Made by a program: the position numbers and the translations under genes. From Kryptolebias marmoratus (Eukaryota > Chordata > Actinopteri > Cyprinodontiformes > Rivulidae), in the NCBI RefSeq assembly GCF_001649575.2, contig NC_051433.1:11569540-11633539 (forward strand): a DNA stretch of 64,000 nucleotides, written 5' to 3'. Below the pieces are notes generated by a model that had not been told where the DNA came from, searched no databases, and worked only from the letters and a program-made list of their open reading frames with translations. Of this stretch, positions 42,837 to 55,330 are shown piece after piece. Position 1 is the first letter of the stretch; every line of letters begins with the position of its first letter.

Positions 42837-44619
42837 GGCAGCTTGTGCCCTAAACCAGGGAGCGTCCTGCCACAGCACAACCTGTCAGCAAGGAGGAAAA
42901 TGTTAAGAAAACGAGTGCAGCAGAGACTCAATTCGACAGACACCACAGTAACCTGTAGCTATGGTTTTTAAATATACCATCTTAAATACTAAAGCTGTGG
43001 AGTACAAAACCTTCTTGAATGTTTTATTCACTTCTTTACTAACAAAACAAAAGAAAATGTTGCTCTGTGATGCACTTAATGAATGCAGTAAATCTATGCC
43101 CTCATGCATAAGGAGCAATTTGGACTCATGATCAATTCCTTCTATAAAGTGTTTTCTTTTTTTTTTTATAAACACGTCTGAGAATACAATCGGTGGATGT
43201 AACTGAGCATGCAAGGGCAAATTATTTCACATTATCGCAGGAGCAACACAACATAAAATTGACTAATTTTAATAATGCAACCGTCTGCAGCGCACTTGGA
43301 GAGGCTGTGGAGCTTGTTTCTCTCCGTTCTGCGGAGAGTCGACACTGTACTGCAGCAACAGCAGGAGATGCTGCAACATTTTCATTTGTCTCCTTCTTAC
43401 AGTAAAGACTGCAAAAATGAACTAAAGCGGTAACTTTTGTCTACTTTTCTGAGGGTTCACGGAGGCCGAAGAAAGCTCTTAACTCGCGAGCCTTGAAAGA
43501 AAAAAAAAAAAAAAGGCAAAGATTTTAGCATTTTAATTTCAAAGTCAGCAAAGTTTTAATGAATAGCGTACTTTCCTCCACCGTGATCACATTCTCTCAG
43601 GTACAACTTCGGCTAATGAGGAGAACATAATTAGGTACATGTTTGAGAAAATAATAAAAGATTAATACATGTAGCACATAATCATATATTAAATACTTTG
43701 AATAATATAAAAAGTGGTTTATATAGTTTATTGGTTGGTATTTTTTGGATGATGGTGCCTGAACAGAAGAGAAAAACCAACCTTAACAGAAAGAAAATTA
43801 TTCGATTAAGTACATTTAAATGTTCTTCATTATATGATGCTAAAATGACAAAAACTTGCATCTGCTTTTGTTTTGCATTATAAACTGAAGGTTTATAATA
43901 AAGTAACAATCATTTCTGTCAGATGAATCAACAAGGTTTCTTTAAAACATGGTTGTTTTTAATTATTCTATATCGATATGAATGTTAACAGCAGTTTGTC
44001 ATAAATGTTTGTTTTGTAATACATTACTGTAGCCTATAAAGGTTTTCAGAACAAGAACTGTGTAAAAAATCCTAAAGCACAACACATTTTGTCTCCTGCT
44101 GTACATACATTTTAGGTATCATCTGAAAAAATTTGCATTATTATAAAAGTATAAGTTAATAAAATATAAAGTATATTTGTATATATAAAACTGAACAATG
44201 GCCTCAGTTATATTAGGACTTGTTTGTTTTAAATCAAAACCTAAATGATCGTCACATTTTGATTAATTCCTCGATCAGCTAAGCTCCGTGTTCGAAGTAT
44301 CACAGCTGACATTTAGGTAACAAGTTGTATCTAATAAACAGAATATGTCTACATTTAGACAAGAAAAAGTGTAATAGATGAAATCTGTCCAGATAAAATG
44401 TATTTTTTTTTTGACACGTTTCGTTGCCACTTTCACAACCTGGCTGCCAAAAAAACCTCAACAACTATCACAAATGTGGATGATATAACACAGAATGACT
44501 GGCTATAGCATGATTTAAGCACAAGAACCAGCTTTAATAGGAAAGCTGATTTTTGAATTATTTATGGCCCGCAGGCATGAAAGGTGAGCATTCATGTTAG
44601 TTGCTTGTGTGTGTGTTTG

Positions 44620-45175
44620 TCTGTCTGTTAGCAAAACATCTTGTGAACCCGAGGACTGATTTTAATGAAATTCACAGAAAGTCATCATTGGCTGTACATC
44701 TATAACTGATTAACTTTTGAAGACAACATGTTTCAAGATGGCTGCAACAGCCAACTTACATTTGCAAACACAATAACGGCTGTAACTCAGTCAGTTTTGC
44801 AGATATTAAGCTAAATTCAGAGCATGTAACTGAGAATCATCTCAGTTACATGCTCTGAATGTGAAGAGACATCATGAGATTTTTGTTTACAACTTTGGCA
44901 TTAACTTTTGGAGTCAACCCCGTCTGTCTGTTAGCAAAATATTTCAAAAACTAATTAATGGATTTTATTGAACTTTTCAGAAAAGTAGTCATTGGATGTA
45001 AAGCTTGCCACTACAGCTAATTGACATTACCAACACAAAATGTGGTGTAACGCAGACAGTTTTGCAGATATTAAGTTAAAATTTGGCATGGTAGTAGCTG
45101 AGAGTCATCCCCTTCACATATCGTGTCCTCTTGCAGATCACACAAAATTTTTGTTTAGAACTTTGGTAAACAAGG
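44620..45175 (+). repeat. ~280-bp repeat, tandem dimer (copy A)
   Basis: Two units start with CTGTCTGTTAGCAAAA (about 44627 and 44921), pass through GATTTTA.TGAA, AAGTNRTCATTGG, AGATGGCTGC or its decayed form, and TTTTGCAGATATTAAG, and end AGCTGAGAGTCAT. The same unit recurs at five other places in the window. Confidence 0.75.
44815..44860. repeat. Perfect 20-bp inverted repeat with 6-nt loop
   Basis: ATTCAGAGCATGTAACTGAG (44815-44834), loop AATCAT, then its exact reverse complement (44841-44860). It sits inside the first unit of repeat copy A. Confidence 0.95.
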
Positions 45176-45401
45176 CAGTAAGCAACATGTATTTCTTCAA
45201 AAACTGCTAGTTTCATTATTAGATGCATTTACAAGGTGATTTATTATTTATAGTTAACTTAAGATTCAAATATCAAATAATTTCTTGTGTACTTAGCCAC
45301 AATTGCGACTTTGGACATCTTGAGTTGATTTCACCAAAGGTCAGCGATTAACAGCTAAACGTTAGCGCTCACAGATAGCGCCTGTACGGAAAACCGAGAC
45401 T

Positions 45402-45412
45402 TTTTTCTTTTC

Positions 45413-45443
<31 letters not shown>
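45402..45443. repeat. (TTTTC)n / poly-T tract
   Basis: Pure pyrimidine run of TTTTC units passing into about 20 T. Confidence 0.9.
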
Positions 45444-46521
45444 GCAAACCTTACTAAGGAAACAGCAGCCAATGTGGAAGAGTGGGAGTACAGAGATTCT
45501 GACTGTCTGCCTCAGTCAAGACCAGAGGCAGACATTTCTCCCAGCGATGGCATCCAGAGGCTTGGAAACAAAGTAAATGTAGTCCACAAACAGGAGCTTT
45601 AAGAGTAAAAATAACAACGTGAGAACGCACGTATGACATGAGCGCACTGCCTCATCACTTTCTTGTCTGTACTGCAAGAGACTAAATGTAAAACTGAGAT
45701 TTATTTTGTAATTCTTTTGAATTTTGTCCCCTTTCTATGACTTTCCTTCCAACATTTTCTAATCTTTGTATTGTAGGACAAATTATTACACGATTTCTTT
45801 AAGCGTTTTTTTTAATCCTTTCTGCTTTAGTCCCATAAATCCAGGGTGTGTGGCTGAGTACACACAAAAAAGGGGATTTTTCAGACATTTTCAGTGAAAT
45901 CACTTTATTTTGCTCCGTCATATCAACAAAATGTAACAACACTGATCCAGGTTTTGTCTAACGTTCTTTGACGGAAATGCAAGAAAATTAGAATAATTAA
46001 TCTGCATAATTTCTCATTTTTGTACTTAAACTTCATCTTGCAGAATAGTTGTCATAAAAAATATATTTTACAACTGGCAGCCAACTTGTCACATGTTATA
46101 GTTATATATTCATAAGTTCTTTTGTTTCTTCTTGGCATATAATGTTTTTTCTTGCAATTCAAGTCAAAATAGGTGAACTACCCATTTAATTTGATCTGTT
46201 TATTATTCGTTTTAGAAGGATGTAATCTGATGTGAAGATGAATTCAAGCAACCCAAATCCTGGTCACAATATGTGATAAAAAGTAAAGCACTTCTTGCAT
46301 CTTTTCTACTTATAATTAACTTTACAGATTACAGTAAAGTTAAAGTTCACAAATTATATTTATAAGGTTTACAGTTGAGGTTCAGTTGAGAGTAACTAAA
46401 TCAGTCATCCCATTACCTTTTATTATTCCAGACAATGACTTACACAAGGCTAATTCATTGTGCAATGTGCACAATTTAAATATATATATTTATTTCAGCA
46501 AATCTGAGAAGAAACTATTAA

Positions 46522-46673
46522 CCCTCTCAGGCTCAAATTAGGTTTTAGTAACAGGAAAAATCAGATATTTGGGGAAATTATCTGAGTAAAATAAGGCTCA
46601 TAAAATATGAATGTGGAGTAATTAGGTATATGCAATTTGCTGTTGCAAATCTGCAACGTCTTCTTTGAGAGGG
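46522..46673. mobile_element. piggyBac-like MITE, copy 1
   Basis: 152 bp, ends CCCTCTCA and TGAGAGGG, flanked by TTAA on both sides (46518-46521, 46674-46677). TTAA duplication plus CCC ends is the piggyBac signature. Non-coding. Confidence 0.8.
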
Positions 46674-47925
46674 TTAAAACACACAATTTATTTCTTATTG
46701 CAGAGCTCTGGTTTCAGCAGTTTTGTAATTCAGAGAACAACTTGTTTGTTCAAAATGCAGGATGCACCAAGATGAACCTTTTCTGTTCTAAAGGAGGAGA
46801 GCTCTCTGTTCTCCTTTCTGACTGGAGGACGGGCAGCAATTGAGTGATGCGCTCCGGATAAATAACATTGTCTGCATCCATTCTGCATCATCAACATCCA
46901 GAGTGCTTTCAGGTTTTCACATGCATCATTTTAACTGTGCTCTCCATACATCAGAGATATTTGTCCTCCTAATCCATCCCTGTTCTCTGAGACTAAAGGC
47001 CCAGCAAAATTAAATCAACACGCATCAAAATATTTAACTTTTGGAATTAGCTAAAGAAAAACTAAGATAATGTCAACTCAGAGTCTTAAGCAAACAGCAT
47101 CTCACATCATTCTTAACTGGGAACTTATAGTTTTATTCTGTTTTTCCCTTCATCATTTCACCAACGCATACGTCAGAAAGACAAACGATACTCGAAACAG
47201 CAGGCATTATTAAGGGGGAGTGCTGATGGTAGGCTTTTTTTTTCTTGCAATAATCAGAATCACGGTGAATCACAGATCCACACACCTGCTCGTGGAAGCT
47301 TAACCAGCAAGAAGCAAAAAAAAAAAACTCAACTGCAAGCAGAAGAGAAAATTTTCTGAGAACTTGTTTTTCTTCTCCTAAAGCAATTTTAGAGATTAAA
47401 GGCTGTTCTTCAGCAAACAGAGGAAAGGACAGAAAAGGACCTTGACTATTGCTGAATCAATGGTGTTTTATTTTCACCTTCTGAGAAATCTAAATGAAAG
47501 GCTCCTGTGTAAAATGTTAAGAGCCGTTTCAAATGAATACTGTTGCAGATTGAGAAAACTGTGGACACAGTTTGAAGACTATAGATGAAAACGATTAAGT
47601 CAGCTAAATTTCATATAAATTAAAAGACAAATTGTCAGCAGTTTGGATTCTTTATTAATTCTTTGCTTCGTTGCATAAATAACAGGAGGAACCTTGACTA
47701 AAGTGTGAGTGAAATGAGTTATGCCAAGAAATTCAAATAAATTTGACCTGAAGTTTCACAACCATGTAGCAAGCTGTCATTTGAAAACCATTTATTGAAC
47801 CTTAGCTGCAGTTCAAAGTATCATACTTCCAGCCAGCAGTCAGAGGAAATGTTACAATAATACAGTAAATATTCAGGTCATTATATGACAGAGCAAAAAC
47901 AAGCTGTTTGGGGATGTTACATTAA

Positions 47926-48080
47926 CCCTCTCAAGGAAGACGTTGCAGATTTGCAACAGCAAATTGCATATACCTAATTACTCCATATTCATATTTTATG
48001 AGCCTTATTTTACTCAGATGATAATTTCCCCAAATATCAAATTTTTCCTGTTACTAAAACTTAATTAGAGCTTGAGAGGG
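47926..48080. mobile_element. piggyBac-like MITE, copy 2 (opposite orientation)
   Basis: 155 bp, ends CCCTCTCA and TGAGAGGG, TTAA flanks (47922-47925, 48081-48084). Nearly the reverse complement of the copy 1.4 kb away, sharing GCAAATTGCATATACCTAAT. Confidence 0.8.
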
Positions 48081-50017
48081 TTAACCTTTTACAGCACTTA
48101 AGTAAAGGTTCTGAAGACTGAAGACGTTTATTGTCAGTTTTTGTCAGTTTCCTTTACACGTCTGAAATAAACACTAAAGTAGGCTGAAATAAAGAAAGAA
48201 AAACACTTAACTCCAAAATAGAAAAATAGATCAAATTAAGTGAGTAATCAAAATATAAGCTGCAAACAGTTGTGCATTGGTGTTACAGCTTCAAAATGTG
48301 CAAATATTGTTTATATTGTGTAAATATAATGAGCAAATGCCACATTTTCACAGATATGTACAGATAAAGCAGCAGGTAAGATAGAAATGTTCAATATCGC
48401 AAATGAGCAGGTCAGTTATTAAAGAGCTTTCAGATATGACAGTTCTGTAGTTAGTTATTGATTTAAAAGCCTTGGTTTTGTATCGATTTAAGATACTGAT
48501 TTTGAAGGAACATTATATTAGAAAGCTTCCATTTGTGCAACGAGGAAGGGTTTGATCTATTTTTATTTTTTTTTGGGTGTGTGCACATTGTTATTAAGCA
48601 GCTTAATTGCAGAATTATGAAAAACTTTTTAAAATACGTATCTTTTTATTTATTTTTTTACTTTGTGAATAAACAAAGCTGACAGCTGGATAGACTTTAT
48701 TTTATAACCATAACCACAGCATGGCATACTGCAGCTCGGACAGCCGGGCAGATCGGAGGATTCTCTTTCAGAGAAGCATCACAGTCCTTATATTTATCTT
48801 TTTTTTTTTTAAAGCAAAAGTAGGACACAAAATGACATAACGAACAGACATTATCTTCACAGATGAACATGTTATCATAGCGGTGAGAGGAGTTCTGCCT
48901 CCGAGAAGTTGTCTTTGGGTCACTGTGACAAAACCACTGATAATCATGATACCTCAGTCATATTTGCAATTTTCAGCCTCAGCAGTACCAATTTTTTTTT
49001 TTTAAGTTGCGACACAAAACGAGCTGAGCCACTGTGACTGTTGAACAATCAAATGTTTTGCTCGATGAGAAAATGTGCATAAATTAGGCACAAATAGTTT
49101 TTTTTAAAAACGTAATCAGGAAATTGTTTTTCTGTGGCGTCATATCCCAAAGATAAATCCCCCCCGCTCTAAAGTGACAGCAGGTGTCAAGGTCTCAATA
49201 AGAACAACAACAAAAGAAAAAGTGAAAATATTATTTATAAACTTAATCAACAAAATTGGGCCAAAAAGCTCCTGAAAGCAGACTTTAAACAGGTTCCACG
49301 AGGAGCTGAGATGAGAGTGACCTTTTTATGGAGCAGAGAAACGAGCCCCTGGCTGAAAGACTAAAGAACTAATTGAAGTCCGATGCAGAGGCAGCGTGTG
49401 CTTTTCATTAAAAATGAACCGCTTGGACCTTTTTAGGCTGAAGATGGGCCGAAAATCAACTCCCACACCTACTGCCAGTGTCTGGACCATGTTTCATCAA
49501 GCAGTAGAGACAAGAAAAAAAAAGAAAAAGAAGCATTTAATAAGGCCATGATCTTTTAGAAGGACAATTCAATATCACAAGCACCCGAGGATTTCACTGC
49601 TTACCAGAAAATAATCGTACATGACCGAACAATGGCCTGGTTCTGTTTTATTTGTTTATTTATTTTTATCTGGCTGGAATTTTAAGGATATTAGCCGCGG
49701 ACGAAGAATGCACACCTTCCTGAACATCCTTCTGGAGGATGTTGCTGCTGCTTCTGTATAGATTAGAAAAAAGAAAATCTGACAATCTCCACGTGTGGAA
49801 GGCTTTTGGAAGCTATCGAGAGAAGAAAGCTGAATTTGTAAACTGAATTGAAATGTAAATGAGTAAATTAGAGATTTAGAATAAACAAATTAGCTGCTGA
49901 AAATCAAAAACACAGTAAGGTTTCTTCATAATTCAGCCTGTTAACAGTTGCCTAATAGTTGTGCACAGAGATAAAGAAGATTTTGGGGGTTTGAGCTCCT
50001 TTCATGCCAGTGTTCTA

Positions 50018-50125
50018 AACAAACACTGGGAGGACTCTCAGCTACTACCACATCTAATTTTAATTCAATTAAAAATCTGCAAGTTCATGAGATATTAAGC
50101 TAACAAACAGACAGAATTGATGGTA
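50018..50125 (-). repeat. ~280-bp repeat, fragment (copy B)
   Basis: Contains the reverse of AGCTGAGAGTC (GGACTCTCAGCTACTACCAC) and of TTAGC..AATATCTCATGAAC; the middle is deleted. Confidence 0.6.
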
Positions 50126-51394
50126 ATATGACAGATTTCTGCTCATTAGCTGTGAAACTGACCTCAGTTTATTGATCTGTTTTTGATTGTCTCTCTCTGA
50201 GGAACCAAGCAAAGCCTCCCGAATGTTATTCAGTGAAGTCTTCTGTTATAGTGCTTGTCTGAGAAGAACTTAAAACTCCTTGAGCAGGATTTGCATCAGG
50301 TTATAACTTAAGGCCTCAGTCGGTCTGCCAAGCATTTTGATGCCTCTTCTTGCTCCTTTCTGTACAACAGCCTGACGAAAGTGGGTTCCAGAAATCAGTA
50401 TCAGGTTTTGGAGTCAACTTTGAGTCAACTTTTAACCTAAAACAAAGTCAAGCTTGCATGTCTTTAGGACAGCAGCCCATGACAGTACCAGTCCTCCGTG
50501 CTGCTGGGGCCTGGACAGACTGGACTCCTATACGTCCGTTGGAAAAGCTTATCTATCAGGAGTCCCTCTCATCTCATTAAAACACAAAACAACGTGTCTT
50601 TTATGTCCTTATTATAAACAGTCTTATAGCTCAATGGTGGTTTGGCTTCATCATTTTTCTTTGGCCATATTTCTGTACATCTGGGTTCTTCTGGCAAATC
50701 GCACCTTTGAAATGTGACTCCTGCTACATCTACTTTCTTTTTCCAACTGATTTGCTTTTAATATTTGCCTTTTTACACAGAAATCCTGGTTGATTGTATT
50801 CAGTTATCCCAAGGGTGTTTAATCTGTCTAAAATGTATTATCTTTTAAATCCTTTTGACCTTTCTGTAAGTTAAAAAAGACACAATTTTTGCCTGTGCAG
50901 GACATATGAATAAATTAAATTTACTGATGACGGCCCATCTTTATTGGAGAATGTGGGCCAAGAAGTGAAAACTCTACTCTGTTGCAAAGTTGTTTTCCAA
51001 AAATATGTTGTTTATGTTTTTTTTTTTTTTTTCATGTTGCTATTTTAGAGTTGGATTGTTGGTCAAAGCTATGAGAGACAGTGGAAGCAGGCCAGAGCTG
51101 CGGATTTGGCCGCAGCACAGCCTCTTCAAAGGGACCTGCTTGGTGGCGTGGGGCAGATGGTAGTGATGATGTTTGAGCCAAATTCATAGCTCTTAATGCC
51201 TTATTTATTATTCTAATGTCCTGCTTTTCAGCTATAAACGCAAAGAATACATATGTCGCACATTTGGAGTTTTTATTTCTTCTTAAGGACATTCATTCAG
51301 TTTTCAAACGGGCTTTATCTGTTTGGAGTCAGTGGGAAAAGGGGTTGGAAACTATTCATCCAGTCACCAGGTGAGAGATGAAATACACTACTTG

Positions 51395-51555
51395 TTTTCT
51401 ATGACGGATCAGCTTTGGCGGCCATTTTAAGTTGAGTTGACCTCAAAAGTTCATTTGTTGTAGATGTAACAGCTGGATAGATCCATTTTCTGACAACTTC
51501 ATTCATATCCGTTCTGTGGTTCACAAGATATTTTGCTAACAAACAGAAAAACAAT
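51395..51555 (-). repeat. ~280-bp repeat, single unit (copy C)
   Basis: Minus strand reads CTGTTTGTTAGCAAAATATC, then a diverged body, and AAATGGCCGCCAAAGCTGA. Lies beside another repeat fragment at 51586-51705. Confidence 0.65.
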
Positions 51556-51585
51556 TGCGCACACACAGGCAAATACATTATCCCA

Positions 51586-51705
51586 TTAGGAAACCAGAGT
51601 ACATAGAGAAAACCTGAACAGGCAAAGGGAAAACATGTAAATTTTACACACTCAGACCCTCTTGCTGTGATGCAACAACTTCCAACTTCACCACACCACC
51701 GTTCC
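51586..51705 (-). mobile_element. Fragment of the common teleost repeat seen at 14951-15197
   Basis: Plus strand GGAAACCAGAGTACATAGAG, AAAACATGTAAATTTTACAC, AGACCCTCTTGCTGTGATGC matches the central part of that family in reverse orientation. Confidence 0.65.
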
Positions 51706-52914
51706 TCCATTTTCCAACAACATTATATCAGAAATAAACCAGAGCAAAGTCTAATGTTTCCCTTTTTTCCCATCTAAAAGGCCACAGAGGCGGAAACAAC
51801 TTTCTGATCAGCGTGAATCAGCCTTCTTTTGTGCTCCGTTTTTCCTCTGCATCGAGTCGACCATTCATCTCCTTTCTCGAGCATCACTGGCTCATCTGAC
51901 CAGTTTTTCTTCTGATGTTGTTTTGTTGCCATGGTTTCCAAGTGCTACAGTATGCACCAGAGTACTGTCTGTGCAGAACAGCTCTCTGTGTTCTCGTTGC
52001 CATCACCGGGCCAAGACAGCTGCCACTTCACGAGGCTGCCACGGAAACAACAGAGTTCGCACAAAAAAAACAGCCGAACAGTCAGCGTGGACGGCGTCCA
52101 AACTTAATAAGCTGTCGTGTCGTCGCTCATTTTACCCACGTGAATCCAACATTACGTAACAGGGTCTCAGTTATCTGACAGCTTTAACTTACCAACCTGT
52201 AGGTGAACGCCCAGTGGAATAAAACGTGACACAGGTGTTCCAGTCAGGGCAAAGCTCGTGCAAACAAATATATTTATATATCACAGAAAATACACTTTTT
52301 AAACACTCCATTCAGTGTTGAACACTTTTGTTCCAATTAATATTCGATTACTGTTTTGGAGGAAGGGAAAACAGACACAGACTAGAAGAAATGTAAAGTA
52401 TGTTGCCGATATTTCACCTGAAGGGACTTGATTTTGACCATGTTGGACATTTAGAAAAAAAACAGTTACGGCCTCTTAATAATCAGTGAGATTTTCACTA
52501 AAACACGAGACACTGTCTACCTCATCTGACCTGAGTATAGGAGAGCTGATCTAACTTCTGTGCATGAAATTAGCTGCAAGAGTGCTTCGCATTATTTTCC
52601 CAATCCCAGCGCTGGTATTCTTTACAGGAACAGAGTTTCGTGGCTTGATTTATTCTGCAGGAAAGGCAGTCACTATATTAGATCTCTTCTCTGGGCAGAA
52701 GTGTTCTGACATGGCCACTTATCCTCCCTCTGGAGAAGTGATGGTTTTAAGCACCATCAGTGTAAGTGAGGAGAACTGGATGGGTGCGAAACGGTGACGA
52801 GAAATGACAAGAAGCCAGGAGGACTGTGTGACTGAGAGGAGCTTAAAATGAACCCAGAAGAGAACGGCTCGAGGACGTCTTCAACTTGTGTCAAGTTTGT
52901 TTTGGGTTTACTTC

Positions 52915-52939
52915 TTTTTTTTTTTTTTTTTTTTTTTTG
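52915..52939. repeat. Poly-T run
   Basis: About 24 T; possible tail of a minus-strand retroposed sequence, but no element recognised. Confidence 0.85.
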
Positions 52940-53267
52940 AAGCAACTTATAAAACTGACAGCAAAAGTCATTAAAACAGATTTGTGCTGCGGTCTATAAA
53001 TGAGACAGCATCAGAAATGAAGGAGATTGACAGCTTTTCACACATTCTGCTCACGCATCTGCACAAACTGCACTGAAGCTAAAAAATACAAAAAAAAGAT
53101 CATATTCCGAGCAAAACCTCTCGTTGCCACAAAAGTTTTATCCTCCCATGTGATCGCATGCAGTTGTTAAATAATTAAATTCTCCCCATCATTTTAGCAG
53201 TGTTCATTAACAATATTTGTTTTTTGTTTTGTTTTTTTCAAACCAAACTCAAATCGCGCTCACTTAC

Positions 53268-53540
53268 CTTTAATGAAGTAAACTGGTTCTAATCAGGACT
53301 CCTGCTCCTTTTTTTTGTCCTCTCTTGCTTCTATTTGTGTTTATATTTTTGGTTATTTATTTTTTTGTTGTTGTTGTTTTTGGTGCGGCTTCACTTTGCT
53401 CCGATCTTCCACCGCAGCGCGCTGTCAGACAAATGTAAGCTCCTCGAACATTTCCAACAAGTCAGCTTATTCACCGGAGTGCTGTTACGTGAATGTATGA
53501 TGGTCAGAACGGGCTGCGATGATGCAGGGAGGAGGTAGAG
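53268..53540 (-). other. camkv: Probable camkv untranslated exon 1 and promoter (5' edge uncertain)
   Basis: The minus strand has a strong donor AAAG|GTAAGT at 53267, next to the most GC-rich stretch of the region, and the first coding exon has a clean acceptor with 45 nt of 5'UTR at 42881. This implies a 10.4-kb first intron. There is no RNA evidence here; another upstream exon is possible. Confidence 0.35.
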
Positions 53541-53545
53541 GAGGA

Positions 53546-53589
53546 GTGTGTGTGTGTGCGCGCGCGCGGGCGCGTGTGTGTGTGCGCGC
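53546..53589. repeat. Alternating GT/GC tract
   Basis: (GT)n-(GC)n-GG-(GC)n-(GT)n-(GC)n over 44 bp, almost fully alternating purine/pyrimidine, so able in principle to form Z-DNA. Next to the presumed camkv promoter. Confidence 0.95.
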
Positions 53590-54084
53590 CGCTCCAGCGT
53601 CTGATTGCGCCTGCAGCATTGCATCAAATGTTTCCACATCGTCGTTTCTTTTCTTTTTTTTCTCCAACTTTTGTTGGTGATGTTCACACTGCTCAACTGG
53701 AGGGGTGGGGAGGGGAAAAACGGAGTCAAAAGATCATCTTCTTCCTCCCCTCCTTTACGCAAAACTCTTTCTCTGGTTTATGTTTAATATTATGAGCAAC
53801 CTTTAAAAAATTATTTTATTTCGTTTAAAAAATAAGCAATTTTTTGGTACCATATTACAGTTTGATTTAATAATCAAAACAGAAATGGCCTGTAGTAGTT
53901 TTAATGTTCATGTATTTGTATAAAACGCAAAAGCAAAAAAAAAAAAAAACCCCATAAAGACACTTTATTAAGATTGTAAAGAAAGCCAGTGCCTGCTGCT
54001 CAAAACAAATAGATAAATAATGTGAAACATCAATTCTTGAAGGACTGCACATCGACCGCTGCCTTACATGCCAAGGTTTTTGGC

Positions 54085-54665
54085 AAATATCTTATGTGAT
54101 CTGTTGGCGCTTAGAGCATGGGTTGGGAAGGAATCTCAGCTACTATCACTCCAAATTTTAGCTGCATATCTGTAATATTACCTGAGTTATAGCTATCTTT
54201 GTGTTGGCTAAGCTCGATTAGCTGTGGCGGCCATCTTAAATCAGGCTGAATCGAAAAGTTATTTAAATATAAATATACATCTTTTGACTCCTTTTTGAGA
54301 GTTTCGTTACAATCCATCCTGTGGATGATGAGATATTTTGCTAACAGACAAACAAAGTTGCCTCCAACAGTAAATGCCAAGGTATTAAACAAAGGGCTTG
54401 CACACTTTGTGTGACTTTACAGTATGTGTTAGGAACAACTCTCAGCTACCACCACACCTAATTTTAGGTCAATATATGGAAGAGTGTCTGAGTTATTCCC
54501 ATGTTTGTGTTTGCAAATATCAATTAGCTTTAGCGGCCATCTTGAATCAGGTTGACTCCAGTAGTTAATCAGTTGCCGATGTATATCCAATAATTACTTT
54601 CTCAGAGTTTCATTGGAATCCATGCAATGGTTCATGAGATACTTTGTTAACAAACATTCAGACAA
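54085..54665 (-). repeat. ~280-bp repeat, tandem dimer (copy D)
   Basis: On the minus strand two units begin GTTTGTCTGTTAGC..AA-type starts (about 54360 and 54660) and run through AGATGGCCGC(C/T)A-type motifs. The unit ending at 54111 keeps an open frame of about 90 codons. Confidence 0.75.
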
Positions 54666-55029
54666 ACCCACAGAAACGTTTAATTACATGATCGCCCATC
54701 TTCTATAGCGGTGAGTGATCCCTACAGCTGAGACTAAACAGATTGGAAAGGCACACGATTTCAAAACAATCAGGCTATAATTCACAAATAATGATATAAA
54801 TTCTTCCTGAAAGATTTTAGGTGTTGCAGACTTTTTTTTTTTTCTTTTTTGTCATCTTGGCCCGGCTCTACAGTCTTTTTGGATTTAAATATTATCAAGA
54901 GCAAAAATATTCAGAATTGGATTCATGTTGAGTGAGAACACTACAACCTGTAACTGAGAAACGCCTACAATCCAAGGGGCAATTGTCCAAGTCAAAGTGA
55001 AAACGCCACCCTCACTTTAAATTATATAT

Positions 55030-55330
55030 AGTAATGTGCAAAAGTCCTGAGCCACCCCTCTTCTCTTTTATATGCTGCCTGATAAATACATCTCTCTGCT
55101 AAATCAGCAGCGGTCAGAACTCCGGATTGTCTCTTGGGTCTGGGTGTTTTCACACTTGAATGAGTCGCAGGTCAGTGTAAAACGATCATTAAAAACAAAG
55201 CAAAATTTAAAGAAGGTCCTGAAAATGGCCAGGCTTGAGTTAAAAGGAGTGCCTATAAGCATCCAAAGTCCCAAGAAAAAAAGTTTAAAAAATGTCCTAA
55301 AAACCCTAAGAACTTTAATACTTTAATATA
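55030..55330 (+). mobile_element. Decayed Tc1-like fragment (left end)
   Basis: ATGTGCAAAAGTCCTGAGCC resembles the terminal repeat GTGCAAAAGTCTTAGGCCAC of fish Tc1-type elements. No matching right end or transposase seen. Confidence 0.35.

Larger units (their letters stand above)
42882..53267 (-). other. camkv: Presumed camkv intron 1 (10.4 kb)
   Basis: No coding exon recognised. It contains dimeric ~280-bp repeats, two piggyBac-like MITEs, a pyrimidine tract (45402-45443) and a GC-richer patch at about 43285-43390. Intron status depends on the proposed exon 1. Confidence 0.4.

Noticed and set aside
43285..43390. Possible REST/RE1 silencer or alternative camkv promoter
   Set aside because: GC-richer, but no sequence close to the 21-bp RE1 consensus and no splice donor of note.
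53485..53795. Arg/Ala/His-rich frames around the GT/GC tract
   Set aside because: Low-complexity translation of alternating repeats; no conserved motif.
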